Counted from the stretch's first letter, positions 14,201 through 23,003 are shown. The stretch is DNA of 64,000 bases from Chthoniobacter flavus (GCA_945878135.1 CAMDUL010000006.1:46333-110332), one strand, 5' to 3'. Program-made: numbers and translations. The notes: generated by a model not told the origin, from the sequence alone.

Positions 14201-15967
14201 ATGGGCGAGGAGAACGGACAAGAAACTATCTTCCAAGGACTTGGCGTGTCGTCGGGTATCGCCGAGGGCGAGGTCGTCGTGCATTGGCAGGACGAGGAGG
14301 AAATTCCCCTGCGCGACATCGGCCTCGAAGATATTCCGGGCGAGATCGAGCGCTTCGAGGCGGCCCTCATCGCCACGCGGCAGGAACTCCTCGATATCCA
14401 ACAAAAAATCGCGGGCGCCATTGGCGCGGCGGACGCCGGCATTTTCGACGCCCATCTGCTCGTGGTCGAGGACCGCACCCTGATCGACGAGGCTCTGCGT
14501 GGCCTCGAACGGGACCTCCACAACATCGAATTCGTTTTCCACCAGGTCGCCGAAAAATACTGCCGCACCCTCGCGGCCATCGACGACCCCTACCTGCAGG
14601 AACGCGTGGTCGACATCGAGGACGTCACCCGCCGCGTCATCCGCCACCTCCTCGGCAAATCCCGCGAGGAATTCCACAAACTCGACCGCCCGCACATCAT
14701 CGTCGCGCACAACCTCACGCCGTCCGACACCGCCCTGATCAACCGCGACCTTGTCCGCGGCTTCGTCACCGAACAGGGCAGTCGCACCTCGCACAGCGCC
14801 ATCATGGCGCGTTCGCTGGGCATCCCCGCCATCGTCGCCCTGCCCGGCATCTGCAGCGCCCTCACCACCGGCGACCGCGTCCTGCTCGACGGCTACAGCG
14901 GCAAGCTCGTCCTCGGTCCCTCCGCGCAGACCCGCTACGAATACGGCCAGATCGAAAGCCGCAAGGTCGAGGTCGAGCACCAACTCGAAGCCATCCGCGA
15001 GACGCGCTCGGAAACACGCGACGGCAAACACATTGTCCTCTCGGCCAACATTGAACTGCCCTCCGAACTCGACGCCGTGACCCGCTCCGGCGCCGAGGGC
15101 GTCGGCCTCTTCCGCACCGAATTCCTCTTCCTCAACCGCCCGCAACCGCCCTCGGAAGACGAGCAATACGAGGCTTACCGGCTTGTCGCGGAGAAATGCG
15201 CCCCCCACGGCGTGATCATCCGCACCCTCGATATCGGCGGGGACAAACTCATGCACCTGTCCGACCAGCCCGCGGAAGACAACCCCTTCCTCGGCTGCCG
15301 CGCCATCCGCCTCTGCCTCGCGCAGCCCGAACTGTTCAAACCCCAGCTCCGCGCCATCCTGCGCGCCGGCGCCCACGGCCACGTCCGGCTGATGTATCCC
15401 ATGATCGGCCAGACCGACGAAATCCGCCGCGCCAACGCCTTGCTCGAGGAATGCAAAGGCGAACTGGCCGAGCGTCAGGTCCCTTACTGCCACGACATCG
15501 AAGTCGGCAGCATGGTCGAACTGCCCGCCGCCATGCTCATCGCCGACCAGTTGGCCAAGGAAGTGAAATTCCTCAGCGTCGGCACCAACGACCTCGTGCA
15601 ATACACCATGGCCGTCGACCGCGGCAACGAACGCATCGCCCACCTCTACCAACCGACGCATCCCGCCGTGCTGCGCCTCCTCGCCATGGCCGCCAAGGCC
15701 GCCCACGACCACGGCATCTGGATCGGCGTGTGCGGCGAGATGGCGTCGGAAATCCATCTCACGCCGCTGCTTCTCGGGCTCGGCATGGACGAACTCAGCG
15801 TCGTCACCGCCGCCGTCCCGCGCGTCAAGAAAGCCGTGCAATCCCTCGACGCCAAAGGCTGCGGCGAAATGGCTTGCCAGGCGTCCGGCATGACCGATCC
15901 GCAGGCCATCGAAGAGTTCTGCCGCACCTACGCCAAGAAGCATTACCCCGAACTGTTCGATTGCTGA
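14201..15967 (+). CDS. ptsI: Phosphoenolpyruvate-protein phosphotransferase (PTS enzyme I)
   Basis: This 588-aa enzyme I transfers phosphate from PEP to HPr. The swivelling domain carries the phospho-His near residue 198 in GSRTSHSAIMARSLGIPA, the PEP-binding domain carries GVGLFRTEFLFL, IIRTLDIGGDK, LMYPMIG and SVGTNDLVQYTMAVDRGN, and the C-terminal catalytic Cys lies in IGVCGEMASE. Length matches the family (about 575). No HPr or EII genes are adjacent, so in this organism it may serve a regulatory, transport-independent PTS. No clear Shine-Dalgarno precedes the ATG. Confidence 0.95.
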   Translation: MGEENGQETIFQGLGVSSGIAEGEVVVHWQDEEEIPLRDIGLEDIPGEIERFEAALIATRQELLDIQQKIAGAIGAADAGIFDAHLLVVEDRTLIDEALRGLERDLHNIEFVFHQVAEKYCRTLAAIDDPYLQERVVDIEDVTRRVIRHLLGKSREEFHKLDRPHIIVAHNLTPSDTALINRDLVRGFVTEQGSRTSHSAIMARSLGIPAIVALPGICSALTTGDRVLLDGYSGKLVLGPSAQTRYEYGQIESRKVEVEHQLEAIRETRSETRDGKHIVLSANIELPSELDAVTRSGAEGVGLFRTEFLFLNRPQPPSEDEQYEAYRLVAEKCAPHGVIIRTLDIGGDKLMHLSDQPAEDNPFLGCRAIRLCLAQPELFKPQLRAILRAGAHGHVRLMYPMIGQTDEIRRANALLEECKGELAERQVPYCHDIEVGSMVELPAAMLIADQLAKEVKFLSVGTNDLVQYTMAVDRGNERIAHLYQPTHPAVLRLLAMAAKAAHDHGIWIGVCGEMASEIHLTPLLLGLGMDELSVVTAAVPRVKKAVQSLDAKGCGEMACQASGMTDPQAIEEFCRTYAKKHYPELFDC

Positions 15968-16026
15968 GCCTTCCGGCACCCTCTGAAATCTCAAATTTCC
16001 AATTTGAAATCCAAAGGTCCCTTCCG

Positions 16027-16055
16027 GCTGAAAACCGGACACTGAGCCGAGTCTT
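16027..16055. repeat. Short heptanucleotide repeat (GCTGAAA ACCGGAC ACTGAGC)
   Basis: Three 7-nt steps are seen on the plus strand in the ptsI-rsmA spacer, with the same consensus as the arrays near 11.7 and 18.26 kb. Confidence 0.5.
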
Positions 16056-16094
16056 CGAGACGGGCCTTAGCCAACACTGTAAACTCCTCCTCTT

Positions 16095-17426
16095 TTGCGC
16101 CTCACCGACATCCGCACCGCGCTCGATGAGCTGCAAATGCGTCCGACGAAAAGCCTCGGACAAAATTTCCTCCACGACCAGAACCTCGCCCGCGCCATCG
16201 CCGCGGCCGCGGTGCCGGACCGCGCCGCGTTCGCCGTGGAAATCGGGCCCGGCCTCGGCTCGCTCACCGCCCCGCTGCTCGAGCGTTGCGACCGCCTCCT
16301 CCTCATCGAGAAAGACGCCCGCCTCGCCGAATGGTTGCGCGGCAAATTTCCCGCCGACCGCGTCGAGATCCTCTGCACCGATGCCATCGATTTCGACTGG
16401 CGTCCGCTCCTCCAGCACGGCCCCTTTCCGCTGGCCGGCAACCTTCCTTACTACGCGACGTCCCCGATCCTGCGCAACTGGCTCACCCCCTGCTCGCCGG
16501 TCAACCGCGCCGTCTTCGCCGTGCAGGACGAATTCGCGGCCCGCCTCGCCGCCGGTCCGGGCGGTCCGGACTACAGCGCACTGACCGTCCGCACGCAGCG
16601 AGTGTGGACCGTGCACCGCGAGCGTTCCCTCCCGCCCTCCGTGTTCCACCCCGCCCCGGGAGTCGACTCCGCCCTCGTTCTCCTCGAGCGCCGCACTCCG
16701 CGCGAATTCCCGCCGGTCCGCGCCGTCTTCTTCGACGACCTCGTGCAACGCGGCTTCAGTCAGCGCCGCAAGCAATTGAAGTCCCTGCTCAAGGCCGACG
16801 CCACAGCGTGGACCTCGTGGTGCGCCGGACAAAGCCTCCCGCCCACCTGCCGCGCCGAAAACCTCTCCGTGGCGCAATGGATCGACCTTGCCCGCACCCT
16901 CGATCCCGCCGCCGCCACGCCCGCGCAGCATGACGGCGAACAATTCGACGTGGTCGACGAGAATGACCATGTCATAGCCACCCGGCCCCGCACCGAGGTG
17001 CACGGAAAAAGTCTCCTCCACCGCGCCGTCCACATCCTCGTCTTCAACCAACAGGGCGGACTCCTTCTGCAAAAGCGCTCCGCTTGGAAAGACCGCGAAC
17101 CCTCGAAGTGGGACTCCAGCGCGGCCGGACACCTCGAGCCCGGCGAAACCTACGAAGGCGGCGCCATCCGCGAAACCGAAGAGGAACTCGGCATCCGCCC
17201 CAAGCTCACGCCGCTCGGCAAAATCCGCGCCTGCTCCAACACCGGCCAGGAATTCGTCGAGGTCTTCACCGCGCAGCACGAAGGTCCGTTCATCCTGCCG
17301 CCCGCCGAAATCGAAGACGCCCTCTTCCTCCCTCTCGAGGAAATCCAAACCTGGCTAACCGCCCGCCCCCAAGACTTCGCCCCGGGTTTTTGGGAAGTGT
17401 GGAAGAAGTTGAGGGTTGAGCGCTGA
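16095..17426 (+). CDS. rsmA: RsmA (16S rRNA dimethyladenosine transferase) fused to a Nudix hydrolase
   Basis: The protein has 443 aa. Residues 1 to about 265 are KsgA/RsmA: SLGQNFLHDQNLA, EIGPGLGSLT, NLPYYATSPIL and VFHPAPGVDSALV, which dimethylate two adenines in helix 45 of 16S rRNA. From about 280 on is a Nudix domain beginning EQFDVVDENDHVIATRPR, with the Nudix box around 352-374 (key residues G-E-RETEEELG), closest in layout to IPP-isomerase/YfcD-type Nudix proteins. The start is TTG at 16095 (MRLTDIRTAL); no ATG fits. The fusion is continuous, without frameshift. The Nudix substrate is unknown. Confidence 0.9.
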   Translation: MRLTDIRTALDELQMRPTKSLGQNFLHDQNLARAIAAAAVPDRAAFAVEIGPGLGSLTAPLLERCDRLLLIEKDARLAEWLRGKFPADRVEILCTDAIDFDWRPLLQHGPFPLAGNLPYYATSPILRNWLTPCSPVNRAVFAVQDEFAARLAAGPGGPDYSALTVRTQRVWTVHRERSLPPSVFHPAPGVDSALVLLERRTPREFPPVRAVFFDDLVQRGFSQRRKQLKSLLKADATAWTSWCAGQSLPPTCRAENLSVAQWIDLARTLDPAAATPAQHDGEQFDVVDENDHVIATRPRTEVHGKSLLHRAVHILVFNQQGGLLLQKRSAWKDREPSKWDSSAAGHLEPGETYEGGAIRETEEELGIRPKLTPLGKIRACSNTGQEFVEVFTAQHEGPFILPPAEIEDALFLPLEEIQTWLTARPQDFAPGFWEVWKKLRVER

Positions 17427-17459
17427 GGGAAGCGGACCAAGCCGGCCACCGCCATCACG

Positions 17460-17894
17460 TCAGGCCGTCGTGCCGGATATCACGCGGAAGCCCTCGCGCC
17501 TCGCCGTTCGGGCTAGCGCGTCATCCAGCGTAACGAACTCCAACTCTGCAACCTCGTTTGCACCCAAGACAACGGCGGCCGCAAGCTGCAACGAATCAGC
17601 CGCGCGCAAGGAGTGCGTGAAGAGCAAGCGGCGGGAACAGGCGCGCACCGCTGCGGTGGGCAGAACCTCATGCGCCCGTCTCATCAACTTCTGCAAGTTG
17701 GCCAACGCTTCGTCGGTTGTCGCCGGCGGCCAACCTGCTTCCCTTTCCCGGCGCGCCAGCGCCGACCAACATTCCGTCGGCGTTCCCCACCACACCGCCA
17801 TTTCGTGATCCTCCGCGAATACACGACTCATCGCGGCACTTCCCGCTTCCTCGATGAGGAGGGGCAGCAAGGCCGAACTATCCCAAAATTTCAT
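17460..17894 (-). CDS. PIN-domain toxin (VapC-like)
   Basis: This 144-aa PIN-domain ribonuclease shows an N-terminal acidic motif MKFWDSSALLPLLIEE, a central SLQLAAAVVLG segment preceded by RAADSLQ (conserved Asp), and the C-terminal LEFVTLDDALARTARREGF with the third acidic cluster. It is the predicted toxin of a VapBC type II module. Its ATG overlaps the stop of the upstream antitoxin (ATGA at 17891-17894), the usual translational coupling. It is not close to the larger island beyond 52 kb. Confidence 0.85.
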   Translation of the reverse strand: MKFWDSSALLPLLIEEAGSAAMSRVFAEDHEMAVWWGTPTECWSALARREREAGWPPATTDEALANLQKLMRRAHEVLPTAAVRACSRRLLFTHSLRAADSLQLAAAVVLGANEVAELEFVTLDDALARTARREGFRVISGTTA

Positions 17895-18193
17895 CGCCCC
17901 GAACGCCGCTCTTCCAACAGTGCCGCGACAACCTTGGCCCCGCCTTTGGGCGCGCGAGCCGGTTTCAATTCAAGCGGCTCGTCGAGCCCGGTTGCCAGCC
18001 GAACCTCGCCCCGCCGCGCCAGTTCCGCCAGCCGCGCATTCCACCCGCCACTCTCGGAGCAACCGGACCGGTAAGGCACCAACTTCGCCACCGGCTGATT
18101 CCGGTCGGCAATGACAACCTCCTCACCACCCTTGACCCGCTCCAAGTAGCTACTCAGCTGGCTCTTTGCAGTCGAAATATTGGTCTGAATCAT
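17891..18193 (-). CDS. Phd/YefM-family antitoxin (VapB partner)
   Basis: This 100-aa protein starts with the Phd/YefM fold: TNISTAKSQLSSYLERVKGGEEVVIADRNQPVAKLVPY, a DNA-binding and dimerisation module that normally autorepresses its operon. The C-terminal tail (about 45-100), ending in basic LEERRSGR, would bind the PIN toxin. It is first in the operon, overlapping the toxin by 4 bp. An AT-rich stretch upstream (18180-18225) probably contains promoter and operator. Confidence 0.85.
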   Translation of the reverse strand: MIQTNISTAKSQLSSYLERVKGGEEVVIADRNQPVAKLVPYRSGCSESGGWNARLAELARRGEVRLATGLDEPLELKPARAPKGGAKVVAALLEERRSGR

Positions 18194-18260
18194 ATGACTA
18201 TGTTAGTCTTATTTTTCTAACCGTCAACGTCCGCGGGCAAGTTTCTCTCTGTAAGCTGCC

Positions 18261-18313
18261 GCTGAAAACTGAACACTGAACACCGCCAACTGTCCGGCGG
18301 GGCCCCGCCGGAC
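18261..18313. repeat. Heptanucleotide array followed by a 22-bp perfect palindrome
   Basis: Five 7-nt steps (GCTGAAA ACTGAAC ACTGAAC ACCGCCA ACTGTCC) at 18261-18295 run into the self-complementary GTCCGGCGGGGC/CCCGCCGGAC at 18292-18313. It lies in the 197-bp gap between the vapBC operon and the first prepilin, upstream of the pilin promoter. Confidence 0.75.
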
Positions 18314-18352
18314 TACAGGAAAACCCTATCGAAAAACACCGGATCGGGGAAA

Positions 18353-18381
18353 TTGAGGGGTCGCGGGGCCCGACTTAACTT
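18353..18381 (+). promoter_or_regulatory. Candidate sigma-70-type promoter of the first prepilin gene
   Basis: TTGAGG at 18353-18358, then 17 nt, then TAACTT at 18376-18381. Transcription would begin only a few bases ahead of the ATG at 18391, and no Shine-Dalgarno is seen, so the mRNA could be leaderless. This is a pattern match only. Confidence 0.35.
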
Positions 18382-18390
18382 GGCCTCGTT

Positions 18391-18705
18391 ATGAAAAAAC
18401 ACACCACACTCAAATCAAAGTTCAACTCGGCCTTCAGCTTGGTCGAACTTCTCGTTGTCATCGCGGTTATCGCCGTCATTGCGGCCATCGCGATTCCGAA
18501 CATCACCGGTGCCCGCGACGCGGCAGTCGCTGCTCAAGAAAGCTACGATCAAGCTACTGTCGATCGTATCTTGGCGCAAGCCTTGGCCGCCGGTGCGACC
18601 AGCGATGGAACTCCGACCGGCGATGCGCCCACAGCGGCCGCCTTGCAGGCCGGCACCACGTTCCAGACGGCGGAGGGCGTGATCTTCAGCCTGCAGGCGC
18701 AATAA
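18391..18705 (+). CDS. Type IV pilin-like/pseudopilin protein (short)
   Basis: This 104-aa prepilin has a basic leader, then SAF|SLVELLVVIAVIAVIAAIAIPNI, the class III signal cleaved by prepilin peptidase before Phe, with Ala rather than Gly at -1 and Glu at +5. The mature domain is short (about 90 aa), Ala/Thr-rich and lacks Cys. It is separated from the next two prepilins by a strong terminator, so it may be the most highly expressed subunit. It lies in the pilus/secretion locus with GspE downstream. Whether it builds a pilus or pseudopilus is not decidable here. Confidence 0.85.
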   Translation: MKKHTTLKSKFNSAFSLVELLVVIAVIAVIAAIAIPNITGARDAAVAAQESYDQATVDRILAQALAAGATSDGTPTGDAPTAAALQAGTTFQTAEGVIFSLQAQ

Positions 18706-18742
18706 GAGGATTCCCGCTTCTTCAGGAACCAACAATCGAAAG

Positions 18743-18770
18743 GGCGGGCGAAAGCCCGCCTTTTCTATTT
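18743..18770 (+). terminator. Rho-independent terminator after the first prepilin
   Basis: GGCGGGC-GAAA-GCCCGCC forms a perfect 7-bp stem with a GNRA tetraloop at 18743-18760, followed by TTTTCTATTT. It lies 38 bp after the first prepilin stop and 43 bp ahead of the next gene, so downstream pilins depend on read-through or their own promoter. Confidence 0.9.
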
Positions 18771-18812
18771 GACCCGGACCTCGCGCGGCCGAATGTTCGA
18801 AAGAAGGTTGAA

Positions 18813-19238
18813 ATGAAACCGACAAAGAGCACAAAGGATCGAAGCTTGGTCGGCTTCAGCCTGATGGAGATGCTATTGACCGTGGCGATCATCGGAGTCG
18901 TTGCCGTCATGCTCATCCCCGCAATATCGCCGATGAAGCAAGGCTCGTCCGTGCAAGTCGCCCGTCAGCAGCAGGCCGAGCTACAAACCGCCTTGGGCAG
19001 CTGGATCGCAGCAACCTCGTCCGGACCCGGCGGACTCGCCGCCGCCCGAGGCACCTACAACAGCGCCGGAAGTAAACTTGCGCTCCTCCAAAACTACCTC
19101 CAGCCGTCGACCTATTCCATGTTCAGCGGCAGCGGCAGCGGCGTGACCAGCGATGCATTGACCGCAGCCGGGGCCAGCCTTCAGTTTTCTTCTTGGGGCG
19201 TGGACGACGCGCCCTCTGTCAACTGGGTCGGACAATGA
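18813..19238 (+). CDS. Prepilin-type N-terminal methylation domain protein
   Basis: The 141-aa protein has a basic leader followed by LVG|FSLMEMLLTVAIIGVVAVMLIPAI, a canonical prepilin cleavage site with Gly at -1 and Glu at +5. The globular part is Gln/Ala/Ser-rich with no Cys, ending SWGVDDAPSVNWVGQ. The family is minor pilin or pseudopilin. The stop overlaps the ATG of the next prepilin gene (ATGA at 19235-19238), so the two are translationally coupled. Confidence 0.85.
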   Translation: MKPTKSTKDRSLVGFSLMEMLLTVAIIGVVAVMLIPAISPMKQGSSVQVARQQQAELQTALGSWIAATSSGPGGLAAARGTYNSAGSKLALLQNYLQPSTYSMFSGSGSGVTSDALTAAGASLQFSSWGVDDAPSVNWVGQ

Positions 19239-19636
19239 AAACCAAAAACTTCCCCCGTCAGGCCTTCAGTCTGCTCGAACTCCTCGTCGTGATCGTCGTG
19301 CTGGGCGTGGTGCTTTACTTCGCCTTCCCCAACATCGTGCAAATGCGCCGCGACAGCGAAGACAACCTCGCCCGCGCCCGCGCCGAAATGCTCAATTTGG
19401 CGGCCGCTGCCTATTTCCAAGCCGTCGGCGACCGTCCCACCGCCCGGGCCAACTGGGCCGCCGCCGGAAGCGACGAAGCGCGCTACTCGACACTGCTCAA
19501 ACCTTACATCGCCTTTCCCACGGCCAGTTTGGCTGGGTTCATGCCCAGCACCGACTACACGGTGGTCTTCAATCCAGAGGACCCGTTGCTCAACAAAGCA
19601 GAACTCTTCGGTCCCAGCGGCCAGATCAGTTACTGA
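19235..19636 (+). CDS. Prepilin-type protein
   Basis: The 133-aa protein begins MKTKNFPRQAF, then SLLELLVVIVVLGVVLYFAFPNI: prepilin signal with Ala at -1 and Glu at +5. The mature part has the extended helix (RDSEDNLARARAEMLNLAAAAYFQ) typical of pseudopilins and a small C-terminal domain. The ATG at 19235, overlapping the preceding stop, was chosen over an upstream in-frame start. It precedes gspE by 124 bp and is likely its operon partner. Confidence 0.85.
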   Translation: MKTKNFPRQAFSLLELLVVIVVLGVVLYFAFPNIVQMRRDSEDNLARARAEMLNLAAAAYFQAVGDRPTARANWAAAGSDEARYSTLLKPYIAFPTASLAGFMPSTDYTVVFNPEDPLLNKAELFGPSGQISY

Positions 19637-19760
19637 GGCGCGGCTACGGCGCTCGCCGCCAGGACTGCATAGGACGGCGCCGTGGCATTTGCCAAGCCAC
19701 CCCTTTCGCTCCACCCCCTCCAGTGCTATGTATTCCCCGTAACCCGCGGGACCAGAATCT

Positions 19761-21998
19761 ATGCCCACCGCCCTTCTCGATCCGGAACTGCCGGGCGCCC
19801 TCGAATCGAGGGGCCTGACAGCGCCGCTGAACGTGCCGGAAAACGTGCGAAATTTGCACTCCGCGCTGGCCCTGGCCAACGGCGTGCCGGAGGAAGAGTC
19901 GCTCGAATGGCTGGCTGGCAAGTTCGGCCTGCTGCCCTACGTTTCGTCGCGTCCGGCCATTGCGGTGCAGACGGAAAGCGCCTTCCGGAATCTGGCCTCC
20001 GCCTTCCAGGACAAGGAAGAAGAACCATGGGTTCCGGTCGGAACGATTGGGCCGCTGCTCATTCTCGGACACTACAATCCCGCGGCCAAACCCTGCTACG
20101 GCATTCCCGAGGCTTTCACCACGCGCGTTCTCCTCGAGCAAAGGCAATACCAAGGATTCCAAGAGGTCCTCGAAGAGCGCCTGAAGGCCAAGCTCCTCGT
20201 CCCCCGCACGGAACCGCTTCATCCGCGCGCACTCTCACCCGGGTCCTCGCCCGAGACAGCACTCAAATGGCTGCTCGCCGAATACCCGTTCGGCCCGGAA
20301 GAACGCAACCGCCTCGAAGGCTGCCTCGAACCCCTTGCAGCCGTGGCCGCCAACCATGTCATCGGTCTCAAGTCGCTGCCGCCCGGATTCGGCACCGCGC
20401 TCCGCTATCTCTGCACCGGCGAAGCCGTATTCAACGCCACCCTCGCCCCGCGCCAGAGCGAATTTCCCGACACCCTGCTCGAGAAGCACGGCGTCTTCCC
20501 TCTCTACATCGGGCGCAAAACCGTCTGCTTGCTCAGCAGCCAGAAGGAAATCTTCGCCTTCGAGGACGAGTGGCTGGCCGCGAACACCGACAGCCGCACC
20601 TTCCGAACCGTTCTTTCCGACAAGGAATCCATCCTCCGCGTGGTCAACCGCGACCGCAGCAACGCCGCCGCCTCCTCGACCGGCGGCCCGATCGGCGAAC
20701 TCATGGAGTCCGGCGTGGCCAACATCGTCGACATCGACCCGCAGGAAGTCGCGCGCATCAACCCGGCCAGCATCAACACCACCGCCGAACAAGCCCTGCA
20801 CTGGGTCTTCCACCGCTCGATCACCGCGCGGGCCAGCGATCTGCACATCGAAAAATATTTCAACATGGCCCGCTTCCGCGCCCGCATCGACGGCGAGCTG
20901 GTCACCCTCTTCTCCGCGCCCGAGGAAATGCTCCCGCGCTATGTCAGCCTGATCAAAAACTACGCCAACATGGGACAGGAGCGGCAAGGCGCCCAAGACG
21001 GGCGCTTCTCGCTCAGCCTGGGCAAACGCCGCGTCGACTGCCGCGTCTCGGCCATACCCTGCCGCAAGGACCAGCAAAAAATCACCATCCGTTACCTTGA
21101 CAAGCAGGACGGCATCCGCAAGCTGGGCGAACTCAATCTCTCCAAGCGCAACCTCGAACTTCTGCAGGCCGCCATGACGCGCGACCAGGGCCTCATCCTC
21201 ATCACCGGTCCGACCGGCAGCGGCAAGACCACCACGCTCTACGCGCTGCTCAACAGCGTGAACAGCGAGAACATGAACATCCAGACGATCGAGGATCCGA
21301 TCGAATACGAAATCGAGGGCCTCAACCAGACCCAGACCGATCCGGTTCATGATATCGATTTCGGCCAGGGACTGCGCCGCCTCATGCGCGCCGACCCCGA
21401 CATCATCCTCATCGGCGAGTGCCGCGACGAGGAAACAGCCAGCGCCGCGGTCAACGCCGCGCTCACCGGCCACCTTGTTCTCACCACCTTACACGCCAAC
21501 GACTGCCTGCGTGCGGTCAGCCGCTTCATTTCCATGGGCGTGCCGCCTTATCTCCTCGCCGATTCGCTCGCCCTCTCCCAAGCGCAGCGCCTTGTCCGCC
21601 GTCTTTGCCCGCAGTGCAAATCGATGAACCCCATCACGCCGCAACAACGTTCCATGTTCGCCGCGAACAAAGTCCCCGCCCCGGCCAGCGTGACCCATCT
21701 TTACGAGGCGCAGGGCTGTCCGGAGTGCCGCGAGACCGGCTACAAAGGCCGCATCGCGTTGATGGAACTCTGCCCGTTCAACCACGAACTGGCCGACCTG
21801 GTTGCGGCCAACGCCCCGCAAGGCGAGATGCGCAAAATCGCGACCGCCATGGGCCTGCGCACCCTTTACCAGGAAGGCCTGCAGCAAGTTCTCGACGGCG
21901 AGACATCCCTCGAAGAAATCAAATGCCTTGCCTACACCGCCGTGGCCGAAGGCGAAGAGGCCGCTCCACCGGAAAAAGACGGCACGTTTGAAATTTGA
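19761..21998 (+). CDS. Type II secretion/type IV pilus assembly ATPase (GspE/PilB)
   Basis: This is a 745-aa assembly ATPase. A long divergent N-terminal region (about 1-330, longer and less MshEN-like than in standard GspE) precedes the core: RASDLHIEKYFNMARFRARIDG, Walker A GPTGSGKTTT near 483-492, Asp box TIEDPIEYEIEGLNQTQ, Walker B DPDIILIGECRDEETA and His box LTTLHAND. The Zn-binding tetracysteine is present as CPQC near 615 and CPEC near 652. It drives pseudopilin assembly from the cytoplasmic face with the GspF/PilC protein encoded at 25.4-26.7 kb on the opposite strand. Confidence 0.93.
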   Translation: MPTALLDPELPGALESRGLTAPLNVPENVRNLHSALALANGVPEEESLEWLAGKFGLLPYVSSRPAIAVQTESAFRNLASAFQDKEEEPWVPVGTIGPLLILGHYNPAAKPCYGIPEAFTTRVLLEQRQYQGFQEVLEERLKAKLLVPRTEPLHPRALSPGSSPETALKWLLAEYPFGPEERNRLEGCLEPLAAVAANHVIGLKSLPPGFGTALRYLCTGEAVFNATLAPRQSEFPDTLLEKHGVFPLYIGRKTVCLLSSQKEIFAFEDEWLAANTDSRTFRTVLSDKESILRVVNRDRSNAAASSTGGPIGELMESGVANIVDIDPQEVARINPASINTTAEQALHWVFHRSITARASDLHIEKYFNMARFRARIDGELVTLFSAPEEMLPRYVSLIKNYANMGQERQGAQDGRFSLSLGKRRVDCRVSAIPCRKDQQKITIRYLDKQDGIRKLGELNLSKRNLELLQAAMTRDQGLILITGPTGSGKTTTLYALLNSVNSENMNIQTIEDPIEYEIEGLNQTQTDPVHDIDFGQGLRRLMRADPDIILIGECRDEETASAAVNAALTGHLVLTTLHANDCLRAVSRFISMGVPPYLLADSLALSQAQRLVRRLCPQCKSMNPITPQQRSMFAANKVPAPASVTHLYEAQGCPECRETGYKGRIALMELCPFNHELADLVAANAPQGEMRKIATAMGLRTLYQEGLQQVLDGETSLEEIKCLAYTAVAEGEEAAPPEKDGTFEI

Positions 21999-22214
21999 GG
22001 GCTTGGTGGAGAGCCAGCAGAAACCTGTGAGTCGGATCGCTTTTGGCGCCGACTGCGGTAGGCGCAAAAATAATCCTCAGGCATCTTCACTGACCGGTGG
22101 CAGATTCTCCGCTCCCCCGGTGTCCTCCGTGCCTCCGTGAGAGCGCCGTCGCCGATCTCCCTGCTGCCTGGCTCCCCGTTCCAAGCTCCCTGCACCAAGC
22201 TGCGCAACGCGCAT

Positions 22215-22871
22215 CTACGCTTCGATGATGTGGTTGCGGATCGCATACCGCACCAACTCTCCGATGGAATGCAGCCCCAGCTTGCGCATGATCGCTGCGC
22301 GATGTGTCTCCACCGTTTTCACGCTGATGCCCAACTTGTCGGCAACCTCCTTGTTGCTGCTGCCCTCGGCCAGCAACTGGATGATCTCGCGCTCCCTGGT
22401 GGTCGGCTTGTCTTCGTCTTTTGACGGGGTGTGCGGCAGGCCGCCCGCGCGCATGCTGTCGAAAATCACCTCCGAAACCTGCGAGCTGAAGTAGTGCTTG
22501 CCGCCCAGCACGCATTTCACCGCATCGAGCAGCTGCCTTCCCGCGTCGGATTTCAGAACATACCCGTGCGCCCCGCTGCGGAAAATCTCCACCACGACCT
22601 GCTCGGCGTCGTGCACGGTGAAGACAAGCACTTTGGTCTCGGGGCAAAGTTTCAGCACCTGCTTGGCCGCCTCGATGCCGTTCAGCTCCGGCATGCTCAC
22701 ATCGAGGATGGCCACATCCGGTTGCAAATCCCCGGCCATCTTCACCGCCTTGCGTCCGTTGCACGCCTCCCCGCAGCAGGAGTAGCCGCCACTCTCGAGC
22801 AAATTGCGCACCCCCGCCCGCACGATCTCATGATCGTCCGCAATCAGCACAGTGGGTTTCTTCTTCGGCAT
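22215..22871 (-). CDS. NarL/FixJ-family response regulator
   Basis: The 218-aa protein has a receiver domain starting VLIADDHEIVRAGVRNLLE, phospho-Asp near 56 in DVAILDVSMPELNGIEA, switch Thr in VLVFTVHD and Lys in YVLKSDAG. The C-terminal LuxR-type HTH has TTREREIIQLLAEGSSNKEVADKLGIS and KTVETHRAAIMRKLGL. It probably pairs with the NarX-type histidine kinase at 23.7-25.4 kb; a DUF2442 gene and a repeat pair lie between. Its targets may include the adjacent pilus/secretion genes (inference from position). Confidence 0.9.
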   Translation of the reverse strand: MPKKKPTVLIADDHEIVRAGVRNLLESGGYSCCGEACNGRKAVKMAGDLQPDVAILDVSMPELNGIEAAKQVLKLCPETKVLVFTVHDAEQVVVEIFRSGAHGYVLKSDAGRQLLDAVKCVLGGKHYFSSQVSEVIFDSMRAGGLPHTPSKDEDKPTTREREIIQLLAEGSSNKEVADKLGISVKTVETHRAAIMRKLGLHSIGELVRYAIRNHIIEA

Positions 22872-23003
22872 CAGGAATTTTTAACCGCAACCGGAGTGCC
22901 GTGAAAGCAGAACGTAAATGGCCCTTTGTCCCTAAACCCGCGCATTGGCGGGTGTGTGCTGGCAGTAACTGGGATTGCCATTCCTGCAAGGGGAAAGGAA
23001 CCG

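Noticed and set aside
14177..16042. 621-aa minus-strand open frame opposite ptsI
   Set aside because: Complete mirror of ptsI; Gly/Asp/Val-rich with no motifs, a codon-bias shadow.
17427..17459. tRNA or terminator in the rsmA-vapC gap
   Set aside because: Only 33 bp, no stem with a T-tract and no cloverleaf.
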